From contig NZ_CAMLJP010000085.1 in assembly GCF_946480385.1 (NCBI RefSeq), positions 1 through 29,741 of the forward strand: a DNA stretch of 29,741 bases, in the 5' to 3' direction. The position numbers and the translations under genes are program-made. Below the pieces are notes generated by a model. The model searched no databases, was not told where the DNA came from, and saw nothing but the letters and a program-made list of their open reading frames with translations. Positions within the stretch are counted from its first letter, which is position 1, and the number at the start of each line of letters is the position of its first letter. Shown one piece after another: positions 7,997-15,632 of the stretch. Source of the stretch: an uncultured Azospirillum sp. Lineage in GTDB: Bacteria > Pseudomonadota > Alphaproteobacteria > Azospirillales > Azospirillaceae.

Positions 7997-8878
7997 ATGA
8001 CTGAAAATTCACTTTGGCAACCGAGCGATATAATGAACGCAGAAACCGGGAGCGAACCGGAGTCTCCCAAGAAGCGTGGGCGCATTCCGCAGTCGGCATG
8101 GCCCCAAATTCTTGAACGTTACCGCAGCGGTGCAACCCTTTCGGCCATCGCGCGCGAATTCGAATGCACGCCCAGCGCCATCTCCTACATCATCAAGAAG
8201 GCGGAGGCCGCCAGCGGCCAGGGCGGTGCCGCCCAGGCTGATGCCGGCGCCGACGGGATGCAGGACGAGGCGCAGGCCGCCGACGGCGCCTCGTCCGCAA
8301 CGCCGGAGACGGTTGGCGAGGCGCCCGCTCCGGTGACCCCGGCGGTCCCGGAAACGCCGGCTGCGGCGCCGGCTCCCGCCGCCGCGGAGCCCGAACCCCC
8401 GGCCGAACCGCGCCGCGCCGCCGGCCGCACCGGCCGCACCACCCTGACCCGCGCCCCGCGGACGGAACCGGCCGCCGAGCAGGCTTCGGCCGAGGCGCCG
8501 GCTGCCGCTCCCGCGCCGGCTCCGACGGAAACGCTGCGCCTGAACCGGCCGGAGCCCGCGCCCGCTCCGGTTGCCGCCCCTGCTCCCGCCCAGACTGCCG
8601 CCGCGCCGGAGGCCCCGCGTGCCCCCGGCCAGCCGACGCCGCCGGTGGATGCGGTGGAAGGCCGTCTGCGCGACACCGCCAAGGCCTGCATTTCGGCCTA
8701 TCGCGGCTGGCGTCAGCAGCCGAGCGAGGCGACGATTCAGGCGCTGTCCGAAACGGTGCACGAACTGCGCAAGGCCCTGGCCCGCGTGGAGATCGACATG
8801 TCGGCCAGCCGCCGCGAGGAGCAGGCGATCCGTCCGATCCCGATCCCCGCGCATCGGGCGTCGCGCCGCCCGAACTGA
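7997..8878 (+). CDS. Helix-turn-helix protein with long Ala/Pro linker and conserved C-terminal helices
   Basis: The 293-residue product has three parts. Residues about 27-70 form a helix-turn-helix of the resolvase/transposase type, with ILERYRSGATLSAIAREFEC then TPSAISYIIKKAE. Residues about 72-219 are a low-complexity Ala/Pro/Glu linker. The final 74 residues are helical and look conserved (EGRLRDTAKACISAYRGWRQ and then SETVHELRKALARVEIDM). This suggests a DNA-binding protein whose C-terminal domain oligomerises or binds a partner. The ATG at 7997 gives the longest protein. An ATG at 8033 is an alternative, but the sequence ahead of it (GATATAATG) has no ribosome site. The gene is monocistronic, with a strong terminator after it and tRNA-Tyr beyond. 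I do not recognise a named family. Confidence 0.7.
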   Translation: MTENSLWQPSDIMNAETGSEPESPKKRGRIPQSAWPQILERYRSGATLSAIAREFECTPSAISYIIKKAEAASGQGGAAQADAGADGMQDEAQAADGASSATPETVGEAPAPVTPAVPETPAAAPAPAAAEPEPPAEPRRAAGRTGRTTLTRAPRTEPAAEQASAEAPAAAPAPAPTETLRLNRPEPAPAPVAAPAPAQTAAAPEAPRAPGQPTPPVDAVEGRLRDTAKACISAYRGWRQQPSEATIQALSETVHELRKALARVEIDMSASRREEQAIRPIPIPAHRASRRPN

Positions 8879-8930
8879 GCGGTCTTTGAAAAGCGGGTTT
8901 GAAAAGCCCCCTTTGAAAATCCGCCGTCTA

Positions 8931-8966
8931 AAAAACCTCCGTCCCCAACCGGGGCGGAGGTTTTTT
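8931..8966 (+). terminator. Strong intrinsic terminator after the helix-turn-helix gene
   Basis: AACCTCCG (8934-8941) pairs with CGGAGGTT (8955-8962) and the inner CCCC with GGGG around an AACC loop, followed by six Ts at 8961-8966. A run of As on the other side makes it able to work in both directions. Confidence 0.9.
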
Positions 8967-9063
8967 CATGGCCGCTTTTCATGGCCACGTCTCCGCTTGT
9001 GCCGTCCATGCAAAAGGGGCTTGACGGCCCCCCGATCGAAAGGCTAATCCTCTGCGCCCCGAT

Positions 9064-9149
9064 GGAAGGGTGGCCGAGTGGTTAAAGGCAGCAGACTGTA
9101 AATCTGCCCGCGTTAGCGTACGCTGGTTCGAATCCAGCCCCTTCCACCA
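9064..9149 (+). tRNA. tRNA-Tyr (anticodon GTA)
   Basis: The 86-base class II tRNA has acceptor stem GGAAGGG pairing with CCCTTCC, an anticodon loop CTGTAAA with GTA at 9098-9100, a long variable arm (CCCGCGTTAGCGTACGC) as expected for tyrosine, the TTCGAAT T-loop and an encoded CCA end at 9147-9149. It stands alone, about 100 bases after a terminator, with no neighbouring tRNA or tuf gene. Confidence 0.97.
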
Positions 9150-9236
9150 TCGCATTCAAATCGAGAGTGTCCGGCGACCGGAACGACCCTCGTGAATGCC
9201 GAATTTCCCCTCTTCGCCTTTTAAATAATCCGCCGC

Positions 9237-11105
9237 CTACAGCGGCAGCGGTTCTGCCGGCGTCACGCGCGGGAAGCGCAGCGTGAAGGCGGTTCCAGCC
9301 CCCGGTGCGCTGTCCAGCCGCAGCCGGCCGCGCAGAGTCCGCATGACCAGCGTGTAGACGATGTTCAGCCCCAGCCCGCTGCCGCCGCGGTCGCGGCTGG
9401 TCGTGAAGAAGGGCTCGAACACCTTGCCGTGCAGCTCCGCCGGAATGCCGCGTCCGTCGTCGGCATAGACCAGTTCCACCTCGCCATCCATCGCCGTGAC
9501 CGTCACCGTCAGCCGGCCGCGCACCCCCGGATCGTAACCGTGCAGAAGCGAGTTGATGACGAAGTTGGTCAGGATCTGGCTGAACGCCCCCGGATAGCTG
9601 TCGATCGTCAGGTCGTCAGGGCAATGGACGGCAACCGTATGACCGCTGCGGCGGATGCGCATGCCCAGGCTGCGCAGGATCTCGTGGATATAGGTGTTCA
9701 GTTCGAAGACGCGGCGTTCCTCGCTCGCCTGGTCGACCGCGATCTGCTTGAAGCTCTGGATCAGCCGGGTGGCGCGCTCGATGTTAAGCAGCATCAGCTG
9801 CGTCGCCTCGTCGGCGATGTCGATGAACTCGGCGAAATCGCCGCGTCGCAGCGCACCGGCTTCGAACAGGTGGCGTAGCGCGCGGGTCTTCTCCGCCAGC
9901 AGCGAGGCTCCGGTCAGGGCGATGCCGACCGGCGTGTTGATCTCGTGCGTCACTCCTGCCACCAGCGAGCCCAGCGCCGCCATCTTCTCCGCCTGGATCA
10001 GTTGGACCTGCGCCTCCTTCAGGTCCTGCAGAGCACGTTCGGCCTCTTCCTTGGCGGCACGCACGGCTTCGGCCGCGCGCACGCTCTCGGTGACGTCGGT
10101 GTGGGAGCCGACGATGCGGAAGGGCTTGCCGTCGCCGCCCGTAACGGCGAGCGTGCGCGTCTCCAGGAAGACCGTTGCGCCAGAGCGGTGGTGAAAGCGC
10201 TGCAGCAGCCGGCCTTCCGACCGGCGGCCGGCCGCCAGATCGCGTTCCATCTCCAGCGCGGCGCCGAGATCCTCGACGTGGATCAGTTCCTCCCAGCGGC
10301 GGCGGCTGTTGTCCATCTCCGCCTCGGAATAGCCCAGCAGGCCCCACCATTGCGGAGAGAACCACACCTCGCCGGTGCGGAGATCCCATTTCGAAATGCC
10401 TTCGCGCGCCGCCCGGATCGCCAGTTCCAGCAATTCCCGGCTGGAGGCGACCTCCCGCTCCGCCTGCTTGCGCTGGGTGATGTCGGTGTAGGTGGTGACG
10501 AATCCACCGTCGGGCAGCGGCAGGGTCACCGTTTCGATGACGACGCCGTCGGGCCGCACGCGCTCGTTGTAGAATGGCCAGGAGGCCTTGCGGATATAGT
10601 CCAGCCGCTGCGCCACCAGATCGTCGACGTCGCCGCGACCATAGTCGCCCTGCTCCGCGATGTGGCGGACCACCGCCTCGTAGGGCTGGGCATAGCGCGG
10701 GAATCCGGGATCGATATAGAGCAGTTCCAGCACGCGCCGATTCCAGGCGACCAGCCGCAGGTCATGGTCGAAGGCCATTACCCCCTGGCTGAGGCAGTCC
10801 AGCACCGAGCTGGTCTTCGCCCATGGCTCCTGCTCGGCCGGAGCCGCCGCCGCATCGATCGCCGTCAGCAGCCATTCACCCGGCCCGCCAGCCCCCAGCG
10901 CCAAGGTCACGGCGCTGCCGTCGGGGAGGCCCCGCGTCAATGGACAGCCACGTCGCAGATCGGCAACGGCCGCACAACCCAGCAGGCCGCCGAACAGCCC
11001 GTCCAGCGTCGCACTGGTCGGCACGGCGAACCGGGCCGCGAAGGCGGCATTGGCCCATACCAGGCGTTCGTCGGCGTCAAAGCGGGCGAACCCGGTCTCC
11101 CCCAT
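9237..11105 (-). CDS. Soluble PAS-PAS sensor histidine kinase
   Basis: The 622-residue protein has no membrane segment, so it senses a cytoplasmic signal. It has a divergent PAS-like start (about 1-90), a PAS_7-type domain (about 98-215, ending TTYTDITQRKQAE), a PAS_3-type domain (about 225-345, with WDLRTGEVWFSPQWWGLLGY and ending SHTDVTES) and a short coiled coil. The kinase core has phospho-acceptor His387 in THEINTP, an N-box NFVINSLLHGY, G1 DDGRGIP, F-box FEPFFTT and G2 GGSGLGLNIVY. The HEINTPVG and NSLLHG motifs are those of the HisKA-4 type soluble kinases common in Azospirillum and related genera. No response regulator lies next to it, so its partner is elsewhere. The ATG at 11105 has GGAGG about 13 bases upstream, which is a little far. 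Confidence 0.9.
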   Translation of the reverse strand: MGETGFARFDADERLVWANAAFAARFAVPTSATLDGLFGGLLGCAAVADLRRGCPLTRGLPDGSAVTLALGAGGPGEWLLTAIDAAAAPAEQEPWAKTSSVLDCLSQGVMAFDHDLRLVAWNRRVLELLYIDPGFPRYAQPYEAVVRHIAEQGDYGRGDVDDLVAQRLDYIRKASWPFYNERVRPDGVVIETVTLPLPDGGFVTTYTDITQRKQAEREVASSRELLELAIRAAREGISKWDLRTGEVWFSPQWWGLLGYSEAEMDNSRRRWEELIHVEDLGAALEMERDLAAGRRSEGRLLQRFHHRSGATVFLETRTLAVTGGDGKPFRIVGSHTDVTESVRAAEAVRAAKEEAERALQDLKEAQVQLIQAEKMAALGSLVAGVTHEINTPVGIALTGASLLAEKTRALRHLFEAGALRRGDFAEFIDIADEATQLMLLNIERATRLIQSFKQIAVDQASEERRVFELNTYIHEILRSLGMRIRRSGHTVAVHCPDDLTIDSYPGAFSQILTNFVINSLLHGYDPGVRGRLTVTVTAMDGEVELVYADDGRGIPAELHGKVFEPFFTTSRDRGGSGLGLNIVYTLVMRTLRGRLRLDSAPGAGTAFTLRFPRVTPAEPLPL

Positions 11106-11283
11106 GCCCGTGCCTACTCCCTCCGCTGAACCAGCGGGTTGAATTCACGGCCGGCACCCCAACCGGCGGGAGAAACCCGACGGCAGGACACGCGGCGCGA
11201 CCCGCAATCGCATTCTTGTCTCTTGACGGTTGACGGGCAAGCGTCATTCCGCACCTGCCGGCGCGGGACCCGGCCGGAAGGCC

Positions 11284-11299
11284 TCTCGATTATACGAGA
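11284..11299 (-). promoter_or_regulatory. Palindrome enclosing a consensus -10 box upstream of the histidine kinase gene
   Basis: TCTCG (11284-11288) and CGAGA (11295-11299) flank ATTATA, which reads as a perfect TATAAT on the minus strand toward the kinase gene. There is no good -35 hexamer at 16-18 bases, as if an activator were needed. The transcript would carry a leader of about 175 bases. This is a candidate only. Confidence 0.35.
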
Positions 11300-11703
11300 C
11301 AGTGAAGCCTTATCCTGCGCCTGTCCAGGGGGCGCGGCGGCCAACCCGTTGGTTAAGATAACGATTTGCACGACGGCGGATGCGGCGGCCTGTTTCTGGC
11401 GGCGCCGGCCGCCGCGACGATTTTTCCCGCCCGGTCCGAGCTTGAGCCGGCCGGCATCCCGCGCGTCGACCGGCGCCTGTTCCTCCGGTCGGGAACCGCA
11501 GGCAGTCCCTAACGGTGCGCTGTACTGATTGTTTTGTAAACACGCAGTATAGTATCAGTATTGTGCGTGCTACCTTTTTCGTTGAACAATAATCATCTTG
11601 TGGATTGGGCGCCCGCCACAGTATTAACGGACCCCGGAACGCGGATCCCTCGAACCGGTGAAAAGCCTTAGATCTGGAATGGCTTTTCAGAATATCGACG
11701 TTG
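11300..11703. other. Long non-coding stretch between the histidine kinase and ccoG
   Basis: Together with its flanks, nearly 600 bases between two divergent genes carry no credible gene. The part from 11521 to about 11640 is markedly AT-rich. It holds TGTTTTGTAAACA, a TATAGT at 11549-11554, and CACGCA (11541-11546) facing TGCGTG (11564-11569) across 17 bases. A promoter for a small RNA or for an upstream ccoG transcript is possible but unproven. Confidence 0.35.
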
Positions 11704-11746
11704 TTTGACAGAGGTCAAACACGCCGCACTGGCGGTCGAATATGCT
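11704..11746 (+). promoter_or_regulatory. FNR/FixK-type box and -10 element of the ccoG promoter
   Basis: TTTGAC-AGAG-GTCAAA at 11704-11719 is a perfect palindrome matching the FNR/FixK/Anr half-site TTGA-N6-TCAA. Its centre is 11711.5. A class II activator sitting at -41.5 predicts transcription from 11753, and the hexamer TATGCT at 11741-11746 falls exactly at -12 to -7 of that point. No separate -35 is needed for this promoter type. The arrangement implies low-oxygen induction of ccoG. Confidence 0.8.
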
Positions 11747-11783
11747 CCGCGCCAACGTGGAACCGGAAATCAGGCGCATCGAC

Positions 11784-13259
11784 ATGCCAGACGGAAGCAT
11801 CGTTCAGCAGGGCGCAGCCCAACCCGCCAAGGTCCCGCTGTACGAAAGCCATAAGACGATCCATCCGAAGGCGGTCAAAGGCCTCTATCGCCGCCTGAAG
11901 ACGGTCACCTTCTCCGTTCTTCTGGCGCTGTTCTTCATCGCTCCCTGGATCCGGTGGGAACGCGGTCCCGACGCGCCCGCCCAGGCGGTGCTGTTCGACC
12001 TGACCACGCCACGATTCTTCCTGTTCTGGATCGAGATCTGGCCTCAGGAAATCTATTACCTCACCGGCATCCTGATCGTCGCGGCGTTGGGCCTGTTCCT
12101 GGCGACGGCGCTGGCCGGCCGCGTCTGGTGCGGCTTCGCCTGCCCCCACACGGTGTGGACCGACCTGTTCGTCTGGATCGAGCGCATCTTCGAAGGCGAC
12201 CGGGCGGAACGCATCCGCATGGAAAAGCAGCCCTGGACGATGCGCAAGGTCCTGCGCAAGACTGGCAAGCATGCGGGCTGGCTGGCGCTCAGCTTCGTCA
12301 CCGGCTTCGGATTCCTTGCCTATTTCACCGACGCCCCGGTCCTGCTGCACGATCTGGCCACCTTCCAGGCCAGCTACGAGGCGACGTCTTTCTTCGGCAT
12401 CTTCGTCGGCATGACCTATGTGATGGCCGGCTGGACGCGCGAGCAGATGTGCATGTACATGTGCCCGTGGCCGCGCATCCAGAGCGCGATGCTGGACGAA
12501 CATTCGCTGGTCGTCACCTATCAGGCCGACCGCGGCGACAACCGCGGCCCCAAGCGCAAGTCGCAGAATTGGGACGAGCGCCGCGCCCAGGGCTTCGGCG
12601 ACTGCATCGACTGCGGCCAGTGCGTCCAGGTCTGCCCGATGGGCATCGACGTGCGCACCGGCGAACAGTCTGACTGCATCAACTGCGGCCTGTGCGTCGA
12701 CGCCTGCGACAGCATCATGATCCAGCAGGGGCTGCCCACCCGCCTGATCGCCTTCGACAGCCTGGCCGCCCAGGACACGCGGGCGTCCGGGAAGCGCTAT
12801 CAGTGGCGTCTGTTCCGTCCGCGCGTCATCGTCTATGCCCTGCTGATGCTGGTCATCGGGGGTGCGATGGCCTGGAGCTTCGCGCTCCGCCCAAGCCTGA
12901 ACATCACGGTGCTGCGCGACCGCGCGCCGCTGTTCGTGACCCTGTCGGACGGCTCGATCCGCAACGCCTACACCTTCAAGGTCGCCAACAAGACCCGGCA
13001 GGATCGCTCCTACACCCTCAGCGTCGCCGGCCTGCCCAACGCCGAGATCAAGGTGATCGGCGAGGCGGAGGACGAATCCGCCGCCCACACCGCCACCATC
13101 TCCGCCGAGCCGGACAGCGTCGCCACCTACCGCGTCTATGTGACGGCTCCGCGCACGGCGGTCACGTCCACGTCGCTGCCGCTGACCTTCCAGCTGTCCG
13201 ACACCGGAACGAACGAGAAGAACAGCCACGACAGCGTCTTCATGGGGCCGGCGAACTAG
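11784..13259 (+). CDS. ccoG: CcoG (FixG/RdxA), cbb3 cytochrome oxidase accessory ferredoxin protein
   Basis: CcoG is an inner-membrane copper/iron-sulfur protein needed for assembly of the high-affinity cbb3 oxidase; it is thought to reduce Cu(II) to Cu(I). Seen here are several N-terminal membrane helices, GRVWCGFACPHTVW (about 112-125), MCMYMCPWPRIQ, and two ferredoxin motifs (CIDCGQCVQVCPMGID, CINCGLCVDACD; about 272-312) with the usual CxxCxxCxxxC spacing. A late helix (VIVYALLMLVIGGAMAW) and a C-terminal Ig-like periplasmic domain follow. I chose the ATG at 11784 (491 residues), not 11742. The earlier ATG lies inside the predicted -10 box, and AGG stands nine bases before 11784. Family members start similarly close to the LYESHKTIHP motif. 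A terminator follows. The oxidase genes are not adjacent. Confidence 0.93.
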   Translation: MPDGSIVQQGAAQPAKVPLYESHKTIHPKAVKGLYRRLKTVTFSVLLALFFIAPWIRWERGPDAPAQAVLFDLTTPRFFLFWIEIWPQEIYYLTGILIVAALGLFLATALAGRVWCGFACPHTVWTDLFVWIERIFEGDRAERIRMEKQPWTMRKVLRKTGKHAGWLALSFVTGFGFLAYFTDAPVLLHDLATFQASYEATSFFGIFVGMTYVMAGWTREQMCMYMCPWPRIQSAMLDEHSLVVTYQADRGDNRGPKRKSQNWDERRAQGFGDCIDCGQCVQVCPMGIDVRTGEQSDCINCGLCVDACDSIMIQQGLPTRLIAFDSLAAQDTRASGKRYQWRLFRPRVIVYALLMLVIGGAMAWSFALRPSLNITVLRDRAPLFVTLSDGSIRNAYTFKVANKTRQDRSYTLSVAGLPNAEIKVIGEAEDESAAHTATISAEPDSVATYRVYVTAPRTAVTSTSLPLTFQLSDTGTNEKNSHDSVFMGPAN

Positions 13260-13285
13260 CCTCCTCACCCTCCTTGGCACGAGCG

Positions 13286-13324
13286 CGAAAGGCGGAGGCC
13301 GGCAGATCGGCCTACCGCCTTTCG
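13286..13324 (+). terminator. Terminator after ccoG
   Basis: CGAAAGGCGG (13286-13295) pairs with CCGCCTTTCG (ending 13324), and inside it AGGCCG pairs with CGGCCT. The tail is TGTTTC. It starts 26 bases after the ccoG stop and shows ccoG is transcribed alone. Confidence 0.75.
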
Positions 13325-13450
13325 TGTTTCTGCGCAAAGGGAGGGCACCCGCATGGGCAGTTTGCGCGAGCTGGCATGCCACTCACCTGACTCAAGCGAA
13401 CGAAGGCTGGGCCGCGACGCCGGGCCCGCCTGCAGCGAGGTGAGACACCC

Positions 13451-14008
13451 ATGCTTTTCGACTTCGAGCCATCGGGCATCAACGACACCTACCTGCGCCT
13501 GACGCGGAACGGGCTGTCCTGCATCGTCGCTCCGGCCGGGGCGTGGAACGGGCTTCTGCGGGTCAATTACATCGTCGCCGGCGCCCCCGGCGGCGGCGAA
13601 CCGCACATGGTCTTCCGCAGCCTGGATGTCGGCTGGGACGATGGCCGCTTCTGCTGGAAGGGCCGGGCGGCGCCGGTGATGACCAGTTCCGGCATGGTCG
13701 ACATCCTGCTGGAACGCGGGCTGGTGACCGACTCGGAGGCGGAGCGGCTGCTGTTCGGCATCAACACGCCGGCAGCCGGCGCCACTTCGGACGAGGCGCT
13801 GATGATCCGCGCGCTGCTCAGCGGCTGCAGCTTCACCCCCGTCTACGACCAGCCGCCGCTCAGCACCGAGCCGCCGGTGGTCGCCGGATTCGCCATGCGC
13901 ACCCTGGCCGATCCCGGCGCCTACATGCTGGAGGCCCGCAACGGCCTGCCGGTTCTGGACGCCGAAGCCCGCGATGCGCTGCGCCGGCTGGTCGGTCTGG
14001 TGATGTGA
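13451..14008 (+). CDS. Conserved-looking cytoplasmic protein of unknown function
   Basis: The 185-residue protein has no signal peptide, membrane helix or motif I recognise. It starts MLFDFEPSGINDTYLRLTRN, contains a Trp- and Gly-rich central part (SLDVGWDDGRFCWKGRAAPV) and ends in an acidic helical stretch (LDAEARDALRRLVGLVM). Third-position GC is high, as in neighbouring genes, and GAGGTGAG precedes the ATG at a good distance, so it is very likely a real gene. It follows ccoG on the same strand but a strong terminator separates them, so no functional link is implied. Confidence 0.7.
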   Translation: MLFDFEPSGINDTYLRLTRNGLSCIVAPAGAWNGLLRVNYIVAGAPGGGEPHMVFRSLDVGWDDGRFCWKGRAAPVMTSSGMVDILLERGLVTDSEAERLLFGINTPAAGATSDEALMIRALLSGCSFTPVYDQPPLSTEPPVVAGFAMRTLADPGAYMLEARNGLPVLDAEARDALRRLVGLVM

Positions 14009-14141
14009 CGCCCTCCTTCTTTGGTCGAAGACCGGGCTGGAATCGGCCGAATCCCACCCCTATGGCGTAGGGACTAGACCTTCGGGCGATAGAAACTGTC
14101 ACGTTGCCGGGACATTCTTATTGCAACTGCTCACAGGAGCC

Positions 14142-14189
14142 ATGCTGCCGCCGACCCTGATCCCTAGCGAGAGAGCCCGACCGCCATGA
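14142..14189 (+). CDS. Possible 15-residue leader peptide overlapping the next small gene
   Basis: ATG at 14142 opens a frame reading MLPPTLIPSERARPP. Its TGA overlaps the ATG of the following gene as ATGA (14186-14189). Such an overlap often couples translation. An AGGAG stands upstream but only two bases from the ATG, closer than normal. This could equally be chance. Confidence 0.3.
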   Translation: MLPPTLIPSERARPP

Positions 14190-14374
14190 ACGCCAATCTG
14201 TCCCATCGCTGCACCGCCCTGATCGACCGCGCCCGCGCCGCCTGGCTGAGCCAGCCGCTGGCCCGCAAGCTGGCGTCCCGCAATGCCGCCCGACACAATT
14301 CTACGGGGCGCCGTCGGATGTCGATGGAACTGTTGGACCTGGAACTCTTCCGCATCGACATCGGCGGCCGATAA
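14186..14374 (+). CDS. Small basic protein, 62 residues, unknown function
   Basis: The product is strongly basic in its first 45 residues (many Arg, with ALIDRARAAWLSQPLARKLA) and ends in SMELLDLELFRIDIGGR. The arrangement of an Arg-rich body and a short terminal motif ending in DIG recalls the small DUF1127/YjiS proteins of alphaproteobacteria, but the match is loose. GAGAGAG lies about ten bases before the ATG. The stop codon is built into a hairpin shared with the convergent peroxidase gene. No membrane helix or signal peptide is present. I consider it probably real because of its spacing, start site and terminator. Confidence 0.5.
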   Translation: MNANLSHRCTALIDRARAAWLSQPLARKLASRNAARHNSTGRRRMSMELLDLELFRIDIGGR

Positions 14375-14397
14375 GGGCGGCTGAAAGAATCCGCCCT
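14374..14397. terminator. Compact hairpin between two convergent genes
   Basis: AGGGCGG (14374-14380) pairs with CCGCCCT (14391-14397) around a 10-base loop. It overlaps the last base of the 62-residue gene and the TAG of the peroxidase gene. It can serve both directions; T-runs are short. Confidence 0.5.
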
Positions 14398-15568
14398 ATT
14401 TCGCCAGCAGAGGTTCGTACCGCGCGTCGGTCAGCGTCTTCATGAAAGCGACCAGCGCCTTGACTCGGCGGGTGTCCAGCGCCGGTGCCGATTCCAGTTC
14501 CTTCGTCGACAGGTTCGCCGCCACCTCCGGTGCTCCCCAGGGCTTGCCGGTCTCTGGATTGATCGCGGCCTTTTCCGTCCGGTTGTTGTAGTGGTCGTAG
14601 AAGCGCACGACGGTCTCCAGATCCTTGAAGACGCCATTGTGCATGTAGGGTCCGGTCACCGCGACGTTGCGCAGGGTCGGCGTCTTGAACTTCCCTTCAT
14701 AGGCGGGCTTGGCCGCCGCCGGATTGTCGTGCAGCCCGCGATCGGCGAAACCCGGCTTGCCGGAGGCTTCGCGCAGGGCCGGATTGGCGGGCACGCCGAT
14801 GTTGTGATGTTCGTAATTGGTGAACATCTCCCCTTCTGCGGCCGGCATCGCCTTCAGCTTGTGGCACTGGTTGCAGTTGGTGAACTGGGTGGAGAAGAAC
14901 AGGGTCATGCCCAGATCCTCCTCCGGCGTCATCTTGTATTGGCCGCGCAGATAGCGGTCGTATTTCGAGTCGAAGGGCGCGAAGCGGTCGGTCTTCTCGA
15001 AGGCGGCGAGGCTGTCGGTCATCGCGTCATAGGCGCGCCCGGCATCGTCCAGCACCCCAGCGCCGTAGAGCGCCACGAAGGACCGGGCGTAGTCGGGATT
15101 CTCCGCCAGCCTGTCCCGCGCCTGCTCCTTGGAGGTCAGCCCCATCTCCGCCGGGTTCAGCGGCGGGCCGCCGGCCTGATCCTTCAACGTCGCGGCGCGG
15201 CCGTCCCAAAACTGGCCGCCGACCACCTTGCCGTCTGCCTTGATGTGGAAGGCCGGCGTGAAGGCGGCATAGGCCGCCGTCGGCGCGTTGCGATCGCCCA
15301 CCGACTTGCCGTTGTCGCCGACCGACGCCGCCCCGCCCGCCCCACCGGTGCGCGGATCGGCAAAGCCGAAATCCGGGTTGTGGCAGTCGGCGCAGGATTG
15401 CGTGCGGTTGGCCGACAGCGCGGTGTCGGAAAACAGCGCCTCCCCCAGCTTCTCCTTGCTCGACAGATCCGCGGCATGAACGGACCCGCCCCCGGCCAGC
15501 CCGGCCGACAGCAACGCCAGCGCAAGCGCAAGCGCGCGGCGGGACAGGGGAGAAAGGCGGACGGGCAT
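14396..15568 (-). CDS. Di-heme cytochrome c peroxidase of the MauG/MbnH type
   Basis: The 390-residue exported protein has a signal peptide (about 1-33, ending SVHAAD) and two c-type heme sites: CADCH at 59-63 and CNQCH at 232-236. FWDGRAATLKDQ, NRDxP-like segments (GDRNAPTAAYAAF) and TPTLRNVAVTGPYMHNG match bacterial di-heme peroxidases of the MauG/MbnH branch. These oxidise a partner protein or H2O2 in the periplasm. It is longer than classical CcpA by about 50 residues. The ATG at 15568 has CCAGGAG at good distance and begins the signal peptide. A Fur-type box lies 65 bases upstream, so iron probably controls it. No MauG or MbnP-like substrate gene is adjacent. MbnH-like is my preferred label; a plain detoxifying peroxidase is the alternative. 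Confidence 0.88.
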   Translation of the reverse strand: MPVRLSPLSRRALALALALLSAGLAGGGSVHAADLSSKEKLGEALFSDTALSANRTQSCADCHNPDFGFADPRTGGAGGAASVGDNGKSVGDRNAPTAAYAAFTPAFHIKADGKVVGGQFWDGRAATLKDQAGGPPLNPAEMGLTSKEQARDRLAENPDYARSFVALYGAGVLDDAGRAYDAMTDSLAAFEKTDRFAPFDSKYDRYLRGQYKMTPEEDLGMTLFFSTQFTNCNQCHKLKAMPAAEGEMFTNYEHHNIGVPANPALREASGKPGFADRGLHDNPAAAKPAYEGKFKTPTLRNVAVTGPYMHNGVFKDLETVVRFYDHYNNRTEKAAINPETGKPWGAPEVAANLSTKELESAPALDTRRVKALVAFMKTLTDARYEPLLAK

Positions 15569-15632
15569 GACGACGCTCCTGGCAACGGCCACAGACTGAG
15601 GCCAACACTGAGCGTCAAAGGTTAATCGAGAG

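Noticed and set aside
8028..8035. TATAAT in front of an ATG in the helix-turn-helix gene
   Set aside because: A -10 box here would start RNA after the ATG at 8033, and no matching -35 is seen; it is probably chance within the coding start.
11742..11783. Upstream ATG of ccoG at 11742 as the start
   Set aside because: It overlaps the predicted -10 element and lies upstream of the predicted transcription start.
11715..13382. Long minus-strand open frame opposite ccoG
   Set aside because: It is a shadow of ccoG with no domain and no ribosome site.
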